64,000 nt of DNA, from positions 372,001 to 436,000 of the forward strand of contig JAPXFQ010002738.1 of NCBI GenBank assembly GCA_028564705.1. The letters are read 5' to 3'. The position numbers were made by a program, and so were the translations under genes. The DNA is from Apricaphanius iberus. Lineage: Eukaryota; Chordata; Actinopteri; Cyprinodontiformes; Aphaniidae. This document shows positions 11,481 through 23,900 of the stretch, piece after piece (positions within the stretch are counted from its first letter, which is position 1; each line of letters starts with the position of its first letter). The notes under the pieces are model-generated. The model was not told where the DNA came from. It ran no database searches and was given only the letters and a program-made list of their open reading frames with translations.

Positions 11481-14400
11481 TGGTCTATTACATAAAATTC
11501 AAATAACCATCAGTAAAGTTTGTTGTTAAAACCTGATGAAAAATGTTAAAAAGCTGTAGGTGTATGCAGGTCTGTAAGACACTGCATGCAGTATGCAATG
11601 TGTTCAGATATAGTGTTATTCTTTGTTATAGAAGATGATTTTGAAGTTACTGAAAAAAGCTTTAAACTTATCCTGAGAAAACCTCAATACAAAAACACAC
11701 AGAACATGTTTGCCACTTGGCTATAAAACTTCCCCATCCTAATCCAAAACTTACTCCAGTTGCTAAAATTAAAGGCTTAAAATTGTTTGAAGCATATTTT
11801 AACATGCAGCTTCTAATTGTAAAGAGTTCCAGAAAGTTAAACACATTTTATGATAGTGTACCTGATTGTATTATATAAAAGACACCTCTGAACTAAAAAT
11901 TGCACCTTTTGTGTATCTGATTGGCCTGCAGCATATTTGTTCTATTAAGGAGAGTTGAGGCATTTCCCTCATTTACGAGGTAGAGGTTAGATTTTTTTTG
12001 GCTTGCGCTGTTGTTCCTGTATCCAATCACAGGCTGTCTTGGAAACGGGCCCTGCAGTGGTTACTGAAATATCTCCAAAAGAAAACACCATGATAGTCAA
12101 GCCTACCTTGGGACTTGTTCATTTTTATTCCTTGATGTTTTTTTTTTCTAGAATACCTGTATAAATATGGCCCTGGCTGAAGACGTAATGTCAGACAGAA
12201 AGACAGAAAAAAACCAATGGTCCATATACGAATGAGCTGCACAGAGTTAATTAAGAACTACTGGAGACAAAGTCCTTTCTTTAGAGGCAGTAATGTGGCA
12301 ACAACATGACAAGGAGGTTAGTAGGGGTCTAAGGCTGGAGTACACATATGCCCATCCAAAGAAACTTGGATTCAAACCCATTACATCTGATACTGGATTT
12401 TTCTCCGCTCAGAATTAATGCAATGTGGACTCGCCTTCGCTAAAGCTGGTCAGTGTCGTATAGTATTGGCATGCACAGAGCTGGACCACAGTGGAAAAAA
12501 AGACAGGAAAAAAAGGGGACAGGGGAGGAGGCTGAAGGCCTGAGAGTTGAAGAGGGATACAAATGGGGCAAGGTTTGCTGCAGCTGAAAGGGCTATTTAA
12601 TATTTCAAATTGTATTGATTTGAAACAAGGGCTGGCTGTCTTTATTAACTCTTAGGATGTATGGCATTGTGCAAACAAGACAGGGTGGCTGTACGTTTAC
12701 ACATGCACCCTGAAGAACATTTGCATAATTAAAAAACTGGCATTTGAAAAGCAGAATGTCATCATAAACAATCCAGGACACTACACTAACCGAGGTTATT
12801 TTTTAAGCTATGTACATGACTCCTAATGCAGAGAAGAAAAACATAGAAACATTATACCAAAAGAGAAAAAGCAAGAAAAAAACCAATAACAGTCTCTGTA
12901 ATTTTCTTTCTTTTACCATCTGTCTTTCATGTGAATGATCTAATGAAACGCAACTTTGCCATAGCTAGACTGAAGCACAGTGTCGGTAACACCTCTCCGC
13001 CTCTCTGTCTATGTATTAGGGACTGTTTTTGTTATGTTTTTGTGAAAAGCTGTACAGCAAGCACAAAAAATGCTGACTTCGGACATTGCATCAGTGCTGG
13101 ACCCTACAAAAAACAAAAACGACTGGCATCTTGAAGCTACCTCGTTATCATTTACTGTAATTTTGTGCAGTATTCACAGTCATTGGTGCCATTACCATCT
13201 CTTCCTCTCTCACTTTCATTCCTGAATGACATAATGGACTGAGCTAGTGCTGCCGTTACGTTTCTATTTTTCATTTTGTCCTACTTTCTTATTAAAAGTA
13301 CTTCTGGCTCAGTGCTTACGCATTTCTGTGTTCGATTAACCAAGTCAGACATTAATTCTGTGTTAGTTAGGTATTTGTCTTGGATCAAGTTAGAGATGGA
13401 ACAGCAGGAAAGTTGTTCTCAGGTCTTCAAGCTTCCCCCTTTTTTCCTCCAAATTTTGCAGTAGAGATGGTCTAGCACTTCTAGTTTAGTTTCATCATAC
13501 CACTGGACAGGTCTCCTAAAAAATATTAATTTATTCATGAGTACATTTGCTAAGTGTATGCTAAAAAAAAATTATCTTGCCTTTTTAAAACAGACTCCTT
13601 CCTCTCTAAGTTCGTCCTTCTTCCTCTTCTTCTTCTTCGTCCATCTTGTGGCAGGACTTGTTTCAACATCCATCTTGTAGAAGTTCCAGCGAGCATCTAA
13701 TATTTTTTTTACCTTTGTTCTGATGTTTACAGAAAATCATACAACTCCTTAATCTCTGGGACACAGAACCCATCTCAGTCTTCAGCGACATTATCCCTGA
13801 CATCCTCGTCCAGCTTTTACTTGTTTATAATTGTTTGAACGTATTAAGATACTTTAAGACACCTGGAAGATAAACCCCTGGATGAAGTAGACTTGTGTAG
13901 GTCTAAAATTAGCTTTCTGATAGCCATGTTGTCTCTTGTGATTTTCCAAAAAAGGTGTATTTTAAGCATTATCATAAAATAAATACACATGTACAGGTGT
14001 GCCTTAGTTTGTCTCAAAAGTAATTTATAAAGTTATGAAATCTGGGCTTTCCTGACCAGAATGAAGGCATTGTAATCTAAGTGTCTGACGGTCTAAAAAA
14101 GTATTTTTTTTATACAGTGCATAAAAACCATCAGGCCCTCCATCTCCTCCCCTGTCCTCTTTTTCTTTCCCCCCCGGTCTAGTTCTATGCATGCCGATAC
14201 TTCGCTTTCTTTGTTCAAGTGAAATCAGAATTAATCTTCCAACAGCAGCTTGCTGATGTGGTTCAGCCATCTAATTGTATTGCAAGTTTCATCCAATACT
14301 TTTTTCCTTCTTACATCTAGATCAACTTCAATCTGACCTGTAAGGATTACATTTAATATATCTAGAAACCACAGATGAATATGAGGCCACCAAGGTCATT

Positions 14401-15920
14401 TAAACTGTCCATTTGTTATATTCTCCTTTTCCCTGTACTTTTCTGTTCATCTACAGATACATCCAGATTTACAGCTACTTAAGCCATGCTTTTGTGAAAT
14501 TTATAAAGTTTAGGTTTGGTTGAAAAAAGAAAAGTCAGTTTCTGTATACCAGTAATAAGTCTAAAAGAAGAAAAATTAATGGCGCACAATTCCAAATTAA
14601 ATTAAAGGTTAAGCACAAGAGAACCATATCCTCGAGGACTGGACTGTTGATTTAGAACACTTGCGGCTGTCTCTAATCATCAGGTCTGACATGCAAGTCA
14701 GGTAGTGTGCACTGAATTATAGAGAAAGAGAAAAAAAAACATGCCTCTGGCATCTGTCCTTCCAAGCCGTTCCCTGGAAAGAATTTAATTCTGGGATTTG
14801 CTCGCCGCCGCACAGCCTTTGGGACGTAATCTCACATCCACACACCTATTAACCTCTACTGGCAGAGAAGTTGGAATGACTTTCAAGCTCCAGTGGGTCC
14901 AGTGCAGGATAATGACTATGGTGAGTGCAGGTAATGTGGTTAGCGAGCTGTTTGGGACAAGCTGTCAGCTCCGTGGCAGAGTTGGAGGTGGGCGTTTTGG
15001 ATGGGGGAAGTAAGAAACTAGAAGGAGGCAGATGAAGAGTGAAGCTGGACCTGACAAGCCCTTCGAGCAAACGCAGAAGCCAGGAATCAGCAGCGCGGCT
15101 TGAGTCGATTGGACATCTTCCTGCAGAGAGCTCCTCCCCTGAAGCGCCAACACAAAACATGGAAAAAAGTTAAAGCCAGTTGGAACACCCATGTAAACAC
15201 ACTTCTGTCCTTTACCCATATACCTCCTTATTCCAGCCTCTCCTGTTTATCTTGGGACTACAGATGCTACCAGAAGATAGTCATGGCCTTTGGTGGACCT
15301 CTGAGCATCATCCATGTCTCCTGGCCCTTCATTGCAGCTGTACATCCACACAATCAATCTGACAGCCTGTCAATCAACTAGCCAAGCAGACATTCTGACA
15401 GTCAGGGCACCAGCCTCGCAGTCCCCCCTCTGGCCTGGGAAGTTCCTTACTCCCATCGGCGCTCCAAAAAATGTACTCCGGCTACTTTCTTTGAATTTTT
15501 TCTTCTCAGTTTGCCTGGCATGAAGACCTCTTGCTGTCTCCCCAGGTGACCATTGCATGGTCTCCTATTTCACCGCAGGAACCCTGACTCACATCCAGGC
15601 CAATCAGAAAAAATGAGCCAGTCATGTGGAAAAGATCAGATATAGTGAGAAAAGACATGCAACCTTTAAAAAATTATTTTCTAACTAAGGGATAAAGACA
15701 GAAAAATAAGTGTAGGGAATAATGCATAGTGTGCGGTTGTAATACTAGCCATTCAATTGAAATTTAAGATAAAAAATTCCCTGATTTAACAAAATAATAG
15801 TATTTATGAATGTAACCTTATGAGGAACTGTTATATTCATATTTATTTACACTGATTGTAAGCTGAAACAAATAACATAAACAGTTTTGGTGACAGGGTT
15901 TCAGTGAAGTTTATTTGGGT
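11481..15920. other. 4.4 kb without a recognised gene
   Basis: AT-rich DNA with polypurine and polypyrimidine runs. The overlapping open frames between 14798 and 15558 on both strands reach 103 codons, but neither strand shows a domain or a clear pair of splice sites, so I leave them out. No promoter or transposon end was recognised. Confidence 0.45.
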
Positions 15921-16361
15921 TTATACCATGGTTGGGGTGTATACTCGATTCTGATTGGCTGGAGGGTGTACATTAAAAAGTGATAATGTACACCTAGGAA
16001 AGGCGTCCCGTCAAATTGCCTGATGGCAGTTCTAAATTATTGCGCTGGCTCAAATGGCAACGGAGACTCAACGTTATTTGCATTATCCTCTGGACACACA
16101 CAAGCAGTAAGTAGTGTACTGGCCTTCTGATAATTTGTATCACATAACGTAAGGCCATCACCTCGCTTCCCCTCACTGATAAATCGCTGCGGTCGGCTCG
16201 CTCTGACCACGTTGCTTGGCAACACCTGTATATGGAAGATATTAAATAGTGCGCTCGACTTATGTAAAAAAAAAAAAAACTCGCGATTTTAACTCTAAAA
16301 CACATTAAAGTATTATTAATTGATTAAATATGTCTTTCTTTTGTAAGTGACCATGGTATAA
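15921..16361. mobile_element. MITE with 12-bp terminal inverted repeats
   Basis: 'ttataccatggt' (15921-15932) and 'accatggtataa' (16350-16361) are a perfect 12-bp inverted pair 417 bp apart. The interior (including 'gataatgtacacc' at about 15982) shares words with the adjoining hairpin at 16364-16476, so the two probably form one non-autonomous element. No transposase frame is present; the 103-codon minus frame at 15994-16305 has no recognised domain. Superfamily not determined. Confidence 0.5.
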
Positions 16362-16363
16362 GC

Positions 16364-16476
16364 GGGATAATGCCCTTCGAGATGTACATTATCAGAAATA
16401 ATGGACTTCGCGGAAGTTCACGCCTCCGCGTCTTCCATTATTTTCTTATAATGTACACCTCATTGGGCATTATCCC
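16364..16476. repeat. 113-bp near-perfect hairpin
   Basis: 'gggataatgccc' at the left is the exact reverse complement of 'gggcattatccc' at the right. Inside that, 'gtacattatcagaaataatg' pairs with 'cattattttcttataatgta' with few mismatches, and 'cgcgga' pairs with 'tccgcg' around a ~10-base loop. The palindrome directly follows the MITE at 15921-16361 and is probably its subterminal foldback. Confidence 0.75.
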
Positions 16477-18635
16477 TTATTTAAAAAAGTTGGTCTCTTT
16501 TTTTGCAGGTCCCAATTTTATGATTTCTGTAAAGACAAATCGATCAATTAAAATATTTTATTTATTCACTTCTACATAAAATGTAAAACAAGATGGCAAC
16601 AACATACTTTTAAAAGAACTATGATTTAACAGTTGTTGGGGAAATTATCAAGAATGAAGTTATCTGGCTATTAAAAGTTAAAGGGACTGCCTATGACAGT
16701 CAATAAGATTAATAATTTATGGAACATTATTATTATTCGAGGCACCACCTTTATAAGGAACTATTTTAATAGCCAAATGTCTATATCAGTCTCATAATCT
16801 GAAAGAATTACTACTTTACCGTTTATTGACCATAAACTTTGCAATATGTGTGTGTGAATAAGAAAGACAGTGGTTACTTTCCAAGATACAACATTTATTT
16901 AAAAAAAGAAAAAGATAAACATTTTAATCACCACGCTAGAAGAAAAAAAACACACTACTGATTAAAATAAATAAATAGTTAAAATTAAAGAACACAAAAA
17001 GATGAACATGTAATAAGGTGAGAAACCATGGATTCTGGTGTCACAGTTCTAGATGAATTTAGCACCACTGGATTACATCTTAACCAATAAGCAATGTAAG
17101 AAAACACAAAACATTCTTTGGATTAAGAAGTGTTATGTTTAAAAATGATTTTGATGAGAGTAATTAACCTTTGGTGGATTACTTAATTAATGGATTGATC
17201 ATGACAGCAAAACAATCTAATGCCCATATTTTCATAAAATGAGAGTTCAAACATGGCTAATAAGATTAGCTTCTGTTCTTAAACAATCTCTTTTTAAACA
17301 GAGTTCTTTTGAACCGTTAATAGCGATCTTAGTTTATGAAGTGCCAGCCTAAACCAACACAAGGGCTTGGTTAGCTTTAGCTATCTGCAACGCACATGGG
17401 GCGTTTAGAGTGGCTCAAACACATTTATTAAACATAAAAAAAGGGAAACTCCTTTCTGATTGAGTAGCTCAAATTACAGGATTTAAAACGACTCTTTGTC
17501 GGGAAAAGTCTTTTAAAAACACTGATTAAAATTTCAGGCCAAGGCCGGGTTTACCCAAAGATAGCAAATTAAACTTAAAAAGTTAACAATAAAAAAACAC
17601 CTATAAAATTAGTTATTCCTTCTGCCCAAACAGACCTTATGAACGTTTAAAGTCCTCCGAGTTGCTGCACGTCGATCAGAAAAGGGGGACCTCCAGGGAG
17701 TGTTAGCCAGCAGGCTAACAAAGGATCGCTAATCTGGCTAGCAGCGTTTGGAAGCTCCTCGTTCTGGCTTTTCCTGGCTGGCTGGATGGCGATCAGCATC
17801 CACCTTTTAACAGTACCTTTTGTTCGGCATTCACCTCTAACCAGCTCAGTGGCGGCAGCTAAATGCGGATTCTGGTTGGTCCGGCTATGGCATACGTGGC
17901 TCCCAGCTCCTGTTTCTCAGCAGTTGGCAGCCTGAAACTCAGACGGGTTTTGTCGGGCTCTGGGGATAAACAACGTCTTTGTTTATCCATGTTCAAGATT
18001 CACCTGGAGTGGTCTTTGGGTTCCTTCGGAGCAAGTTTCTGCCAGAAACTCGGGCCTACCTCTAACAGTGAAGGAAGATGGTTGGAGATGATCTTCTGTT
18101 GCTCCACGGCCGGCAGAACGCAGAAGAACGAGCAGCTGAGTGAGCACCTGAATTTATAGATTTCCATGCCCCCACTTCCTGTGGGGCTAGAGCAGAGTAG
18201 CGCCACCTGATGGCTGTGTGTGACCCAACACAGTTAAATTATTCTTTCCAAACACTTACCTCAGCCATTTTCTGTCTCATTGCAGGTATGCATGGACAAA
18301 ATGTTCTCCAGGGTTTTGTGTACACCTTCAGTAGTTCTGGGACAGCACCACATTAGGAAATGAATTTAGGGGAGGGTTGCTAAGGGATTATGTTTTCTAT
18401 TTACATTTGCAGTAATTATTTGGTTTGATTAAAATATTTTCAATTTGCTATAGTTGGTAAATGTGTTTGTTACTTTTTAATTTGACTGTTTACATTTTCA
18501 TTTTAGAGTGGATCTGTGTTTTTTACTCCATGAAAGGTTTCTCCTAATTTAGGTCACCTGTATATAAACTGTCTGTCTTCCATTGTTTTTGGTTGGTACA
18601 AGGTTTGAATCACAGTAGGAAAAAATAAATAAATA
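16477..18635. other. No gene recognised
   Basis: AT-rich from 16480 to about 17600, then more GC-rich from about 17640 to 18230 with the 98-codon frame 17863-18159 (+), which has no recognised domain. The GC-richer part has the look of an LTR or other repeat, but no paired copy was found in this window. Confidence 0.4.
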
Positions 18636-20209
18636 CACTACCGTTCAAAAGTTTGGGGTCACATTGAAATGTCCTTATTTTTGAAGGAAAAGCACTGTAC
18701 TTTTCAATGAAGATAACTTTAAACTAGTCTTAACTTTAAAGAAACACACGCTATACATTGCTAATGTGGTAAATGACTATTCTAGCTGCAAATGTCTGGT
18801 TTTTGGTGCAATATCTACATAGGTGTATAGAGGCCCATTTCCAGCAACTATCACTCCAGTGTTCTAATGGTACAATGTGTTTGCTCATTGGCTCAGAAGG
18901 CTAATTGATGATTAGAAAACCCTTGTGCAATCATGTTCACACATCTGAAAACAGTTTAGCTCGGTACAGAAGCTACAAAACTGACCTTCCTTTGAGCAGA
19001 TTGAGTTTCTGGAAAAGAAAACTTTCATCTGAAACTCGACAGTCTATTCTTGTTCTTAGAAATGAAGGCTATTCCATGCGAGAAATTGCTAAGAAATTGA
19101 AGATTTCCTACAACGGTGTGTACTACTCCCTTCAGAGGACAGCACAAACAGGCTCTAACCAGAGTAGAAAAAGAAGTGGGAGGCCGCGTTGCACAACTGA
19201 GCAAGAAGATAAGTACATTAGAGTCTCTAGTTTGAGAAACAGACGCCTCACAGGTCCCCAACTGGCATCTTCATTAAATAGTACCCGCAAAACACCAGTG
19301 TCAACATCTACAGTGAAGAGGCGGCTGCGGGATTCTGGGCTTCAGGGCAGAGTGGCAAAGAAAAAGCCATATCTGAGACTGGCCAATAAAAGAAAAAGAT
19401 TAAGATGGGCAAAAGAACACAGACATTGGACAGAGGAAGACTGGAAAAAAGTGCTGTGGACGGATGAATCCAAGTTTGAGGTGTTTGGATCACAAAGAAG
19501 AACGTTTGTGAGACGCAGAACAACTGAAAAGATGCTGGAAGAATGCCTGACGCCATCTGTTAAGCATGGTGGAGGTAATGTGATGGTCTGGGGTTGCTTT
19601 GGTGCTGGTAAGGTGGGAGATTTGTACAGGGTAAAAGGGATTCTGAATAAGGAAGGCTATCACTCCATTTTGCAACGCCATGCCATACCCAGTGGACAGC
19701 GCTTGATTGGAGCCAATTTCATCCTACAACAGGACAATGACCCAAAACACACCTCGAAATTGTGCAAGAACTATTTAGAGAAGAAGCAGGCAGCTGGTAT
19801 TCTATCGGTAATGGAGTGGCCAGCGCAGTCACCAGATTTGAACCCCGTTGAGCTGTTGTGGGAGCAGCTTGACCGTATGGTACGCAAGAAGTGCCCATCC
19901 AACCAATCCAAATTGTGGGAGCTGCTTCTAGAAGCGTGGGGTGCAATTTCTCCAGATTACCTCAACAAATTAACAGCTAGAATGCCAAAGGTCTGCAATG
20001 CTGTAATTGCTGCAAATGGAGGATTCTTTGATGAAAGCAAAGTTTGATGTAAAAACAATCTTATTTCAAATAAAAATCATTATTTCTAACCTTGTCAATG
20101 TCTTGACTCTATTTTTTATTCATTTCACAACGTATGGTGGTGAATAAGTGTGACTTTTCATGGAAAACACAAAATTGTTTGGGTGACCCCAAACTTTTGA
20201 ACGGTAGTG
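18636..20209 (+). mobile_element. Intact Tc1-like transposon (DD38E type)
   Basis: Perfect 27-bp terminal inverted repeats lie at 18636-18662 (cactaccgttcaaaag...) and 20183-20209 (...cttttgaacggtagtg), each flanked by the TA dinucleotide expected as a Tc1/mariner target duplication (18634-18635 and 20210-20211). The 1574-bp element holds one uninterrupted transposase gene. Intact ends plus an intact gene suggest recent transposition and possible autonomy. The catalytic spacing, 38 residues between the second D and the E, points to the DD38E group of Tc1 relatives rather than classical DD34E Tc1. Confidence 0.95.
18908..20047 (+). CDS. Tc1-like DD38E transposase
   Basis: This 379-residue protein would cut and paste its own element by binding the terminal repeats in the nucleus and cleaving at TA sites. 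Residues about 40-85 form the first helix-turn-helix (EGYSMREIAKKLKISYNGV), followed by a GRPR hook at 91-94 and a second helix-turn-helix (LTGPQLASSLN, STSTVKRRL) at about 114-140. The catalytic triad is visible as D186 in WTDESKF, D276 in QQDNDPKH and E315 in SPDLNPVELLW; a glycine-rich GGGNVMVWGC lies at 221-230. I count 38 residues between D276 and E315. The ATG at 18908 is preferred over the in-frame TTG at 18905. Length is slightly above the usual ~340 residues of Tc1 transposases because of an N-terminal extension. The frame ends at TGA 20045-20047 without any break. Confidence 0.95.
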   Translation: MIRKPLCNHVHTSENSLARYRSYKTDLPLSRLSFWKRKLSSETRQSILVLRNEGYSMREIAKKLKISYNGVYYSLQRTAQTGSNQSRKRSGRPRCTTEQEDKYIRVSSLRNRRLTGPQLASSLNSTRKTPVSTSTVKRRLRDSGLQGRVAKKKPYLRLANKRKRLRWAKEHRHWTEEDWKKVLWTDESKFEVFGSQRRTFVRRRTTEKMLEECLTPSVKHGGGNVMVWGCFGAGKVGDLYRVKGILNKEGYHSILQRHAIPSGQRLIGANFILQQDNDPKHTSKLCKNYLEKKQAAGILSVMEWPAQSPDLNPVELLWEQLDRMVRKKCPSNQSKLWELLLEAWGAISPDYLNKLTARMPKVCNAVIAANGGFFDESKV

Positions 20210-20329
20210 TATAATAAGCTAAAATAAGCTAAGCAGAGGCTTCCACTGATGTCCTTCTCAGATTTTTTTGTGCTACCTTTTGGGTCCCACCTCCAGGACT
20301 GCCTGACGTTAATGACAAGCATGTGACAC

Positions 20330-20430
20330 CAGGGGGGTATTCTACAAAGTGAGCTTAACAAATTGAAACTCATTTGAAATATCCTTGCTTGAATTATCAT
20401 AACAGTTTACTCCAGGCTTATTTGGTTACA
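20330..20430. mobile_element. Short DNA-transposon end fragment
   Basis: 'ggggggtattctacaaagtg' here and 'ggggtattccacgaagtgag' at 61477 are two copies of the same fish repeat start. Only about 100 bp are recognisable. Confidence 0.4.
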
Positions 20431-20440
20431 CCAACGATGC

Positions 20441-20800
20441 TCAGGTAAGGTAAGGCAAGGCAAGGTAATTTTATTTGTATAGTACACTTTAAACACAAAG
20501 CACTTATAGGTGCTTTACATAATTATGTGGTAAAGAAACCAAACATAGCATGTAATTAAAAACAACAGTTTAGGAAAAGAAAAAAAAACAGATAAACCAC
20601 AAGAATCAATAAAATAAATAATTTAGCATTCAATTAAAAACAACAATTTCTTCAGCTTCTCCATGTTTGCTTCTAATTCTAGGGATGTTTATCAAACTAG
20701 ACTTGAAGGACCTGAGGGGTCTGCTGGGCTGGTATAGTGACAGCAGGTTTTAGGGGCCTTTGTACGTTGGATTAAAAAGAACTGTCTCTTTAAAATAATC
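20441..20800 (-). mobile_element. LINE 3' end, minus strand
   Basis: (AAGGC/AAGGT)n followed by 'aattttatttgtatag' and 'ggtgctttacataa' is the reverse-complemented 3' tail of a common fish LINE. The body is not recognisable beyond about 20800. Confidence 0.5.
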
Positions 20801-21129
20801 CTGACTTTTATTGGGTTATGATTTCATCAACGTTTGTTGGTTTCGTTTCTAGGATTTCAACATTTTCTCTGCATTGGTGTTCAGTGGGGGTGACATCGTT
20901 AATGGATTTGATAATGAATGTACAGATTGACCCTCTAATTGTCACAAATTATTTAGTAAAAAAGCTGGCAGGTTCATTGCAAGCCCTGGTAGAATTTAGT
21001 TCAGGGTCTACTGTCACAGGAGGATTAGACAACTGTTGCGAATAAAGTTCATGCATTAATAATTTTTCTGTTAATGATTTCAGAAAAGATCCATTCACTT
21101 CCATCTGTCAAAGTTAAGTGATATATGAT
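20801..21129. other. No gene recognised
   Basis: A 75-codon open frame at 20818-21045 has no recognised motif. Confidence 0.5.
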
Positions 21130-21400
21130 ATAAGGGATAAGCTCCAGTGGTCAACAAGCAAGAGGCAAGGTACACCCTGAAGAGGTCACCAGTCCATTGT
21201 AGGGCAACGCAGAGACACACAGGACAAACAATGATGCACACACACACTCACACCTAAGGGAAATTTAGAGAGACCAAAATAACCCAACAGTCATATTTTT
21301 ATATTATGAGAGGAAGCATGCACAGGAAGAACCTGCAAACTCCATGCAGAAAGACCACAGGCCAGAATTCGAACCCAGGACCTACAGTGGTTGTGGAGGT
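21130..21400 (-). repeat. SINE-like interspersed repeat, minus strand
   Basis: Read on the minus strand it has 'cctgggttcgaattctgg' (tRNA B-box-like), 'catggagtttgcaggttctt', a central part, and 'agggtgtaccttgcctcttg'. This is the order of a ubiquitous fish repeat. Related pieces lie at 29740-29885, 31113-31212 and 60035-60110. Confidence 0.6.
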
Positions 21401-22539
21401 GTTGGTGTGTTGTAGAGCGGGCATTCTTCATTATACTGCTAATGCAGTTTCCGTCTAGTGAAGAGGTGTGTTTTGTCCTGTTTCAAGACAGTTGGACCGA
21501 GGGTCAATTGAAACAGTGCTGCCAGGTTCTTTCTCACGGATAGTAAGCACTCGTAAAGACGTCTCATTTCTATATGCGTCGTTTACCTGCACATTCACTT
21601 TGGAGCAGTTTGTCAAAGTCCTCAGATGATCAAAATTGCATTTTATATTCTCATAATCCTTCAAATAGTGATCCAAAAAGAAATCAGGTTTAATATCATA
21701 GCTACCGAGGCTAGATATGTAAAGTAACTATGAAGAAAAAGTAAAAGAGAGCTGATAGAAGAAAATAAGAAAAGAAAACAAGGCCATAGATCAGAAGAGA
21801 TCAAGTGAGGGTGCTCCTCCTTCAGCAGCCAGACAGAGTGTACACTGTAAGCTTTTAGCCATATCACAAGTTAAAAAGGACTCTGCTAAGAAAATATACT
21901 GCCATGAATGAGGCAAAGATATTTCTGTAACGCTTTCTACATTTGCGGGGGCTCAGAGATCAACAATGAAGACAGATGGGGTCGAAACAGAGAGCTATGC
22001 CTCTGGCTGAGTGCTCCTTAAAGATCCTAGGTGGCAGTTTAGCTTATTCCCAGCAGAAATATGCTCAGTTTAACCTTGAACCACATTAAACCAAAGACCA
22101 ATGCTAGTTGCAAAAGTTAACAGTGAGGCTCTTTATGAGAGTAAAAAAAAAGAAAGAAAACAAACAAAGTGAAAGTCCAATTTGACATAGCAAACCACAG
22201 GAATGAATCGCAAACATTCCTCTGGAACTACTCTTGTGAAAGAAACAAATCCTACAGCATATTTTAAATGGCTAAAGAAAAATAAACACTGCAACAGTCA
22301 TATATACATGCTCAATAACTTTTTTTGACAAAGAAATACAAGAAGAATATATGATTTCCTTTCTCAGTGATGAACCGTTGTGATGGATGTTATCGCTGAC
22401 TGTTAAAACGGATGTGAAGGGTCCATGTTAAAAAAAAAGGTTCTTCAACACTTGATTGATTATTCTAAGAAGTCTTCTGAAGGTTTTTTTTATTTATTTC
22501 AGACCTTTCTCTAATTTTCAAGTATTTTAGTCAAAGGCA
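21401..22539. other. No gene recognised
   Basis: AT-rich; the open frames at 21455-21676 and 21661-21867 (both minus) have no recognised domain. Confidence 0.5.
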
Positions 22540-22780
22540 CAGCTGTGCAATACAAATGCTTTCTAATCAACATCTTGATATGGCACACCTATGAGGTGGA
22601 ATGGGTTATCTCTCCAAAGGAGAAGTGCACACTATCAAAGATTTAGACAGATATGTGAACAATATTTGAGATAAAGTGGTTATTTTGTGTGTGTAGAAAA
22701 TGTTTCAGATCTTTGAGTTCATCTCATAAAAAACTGGGAGGAAAAACAAAAGTGTTGGGTTTATAATTTTGTTCAGTGTA
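22540..22780. mobile_element. End fragment of a Tc1-like element
   Basis: 'cacacctatgaggtgga', 'aaaggagaagtgcaca', 'agatttagacagatatgtga' and the terminal 'aattttgttcagtgta' occur in the order found at one end of a well-known fish Tc1-like repeat. It ends in TA at 22779-22780. Confidence 0.6.
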
Positions 22781-22839
22781 CTTGTAATAGAATCACCCTA
22801 TCGGTCCTAAGAAAACGTGTTTTGTATGTGAATTTTTGG

Positions 22840-22935
22840 TGATTGTATTAAAATGACTTTTCTTATAAAGTGTCTTGAGATGACATCTGTTGTGGATTAG
22901 CGTTATATAAATAAATTGAATTGATTTGAATTTTA
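22840..22935 (+). mobile_element. LINE 3' tail
   Basis: 'gtgtcttgagatgacatctg' then 'ttatataaataaattgaatt' is the typical 3' end of fish L2-like LINEs. Similar tails occur at 62021-62075 (+) and 45941-46010 (-). Confidence 0.65.
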
Positions 22936-23339
22936 CTTATAGACATTGGAACAAACCTGATTTAAGGATACGTTTTTGTTATCCTGTCTGCTATGTGCTG
23001 ATGCAACAAAGGTTTTGGTTCAGTGCATTTATATTTAGTCTGATACCCCAAAATAAAATCCAGTATAACGAACTTTACCTTTACTGTGTTTGAAAAAAAA
23101 TCGACATGATCATGTGCAGAGCCGACATTCATGTTAAAATTAGATGTGCCATTCTAAATTTGAAGGGAAGGAGATCCTTAATCGGAGAAGAAGCCACAGT
23201 ATCCATATTAACTCTAGAGGAGCTGCACACACATACTTAACTCAAATGGGACATTCTGTTAAACGCCTGTATAAAAAAAGTAAATAAACTACGTAGTAGA
23301 CACAGCAAACATGTGAACAACATTTTTTTTCTTGCAAGC
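22936..23339. other. No gene recognised
   Basis: AT-rich, no motif seen. Confidence 0.5.
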
Positions 23340-23900
23340 ATTCAATGCTATGTGGAGGCAAACTAACACTGCTCACCATGCTTCAGTATTCTCACAATGA
23401 AACATGTTGGTGCCAGCATCTTGCTGTAGAATTCCTATTCTTTAGCAGAAAAGGAGTAGATGGGAATATGGCTAAAGCCAAACTACAGCCAGGGTTGTAG
23501 TGGAATTGTTAGCTTCAAAGCATATTGTTGTGTTGGAAAGATCTGATCAAAGTGCAGAATTTGCATAAGAATTAAAATTAGTTGAAGGACTTGGAAATTC
23601 CAGATACTTGATACTATACTATCTATCCAATGGGACTTACATAGCTTGAGCTGTTTTGCAGAATGGGCTAAATGTCAGTCTCTGGTTATGGAAAGCTGGT
23701 AGAGAGCACCTGCAGCTGTAACTGCAGCAAAAAGTTGGCTTTATGAATTATTGACCGTGGGCAGCTGAATACAAATGCACTTCAGACTGTTCAGTATTGT
23801 TTTGTTTTTTTCGTGAAAGAATTGAAAACCACAGATCTTTTTCCTTCCATTTCATAATTTTGTAATGGTTTGCTAATGCTAAATAATTTACATATATTTG
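23340..23900 (+). mobile_element. Decayed Tc1-like fragment, 3' half
   Basis: 'acaatgaaacatgttggtgc' and 'cagcatcttgctgtagaatt' (about 23394-23432) correspond to the KHGGG/VMVWGC region of transposase. 'gcagcaaaaagttggcttta' (about 23726), 'gctgaatacaaatgcac' (about 23764) and 'attgaaaaccacagatc' (about 23821) follow in the expected 3' order. Broken by many indels. Confidence 0.6.

Noticed and set aside
14798..15558. Cluster of overlapping 60-103 codon frames
   Set aside because: Frames on both strands overlap without any domain or convincing splice pair.
18905..18907. TTG as transposase start
   Set aside because: The ATG immediately following at 18908 is in frame and is the normal start choice in an animal gene.
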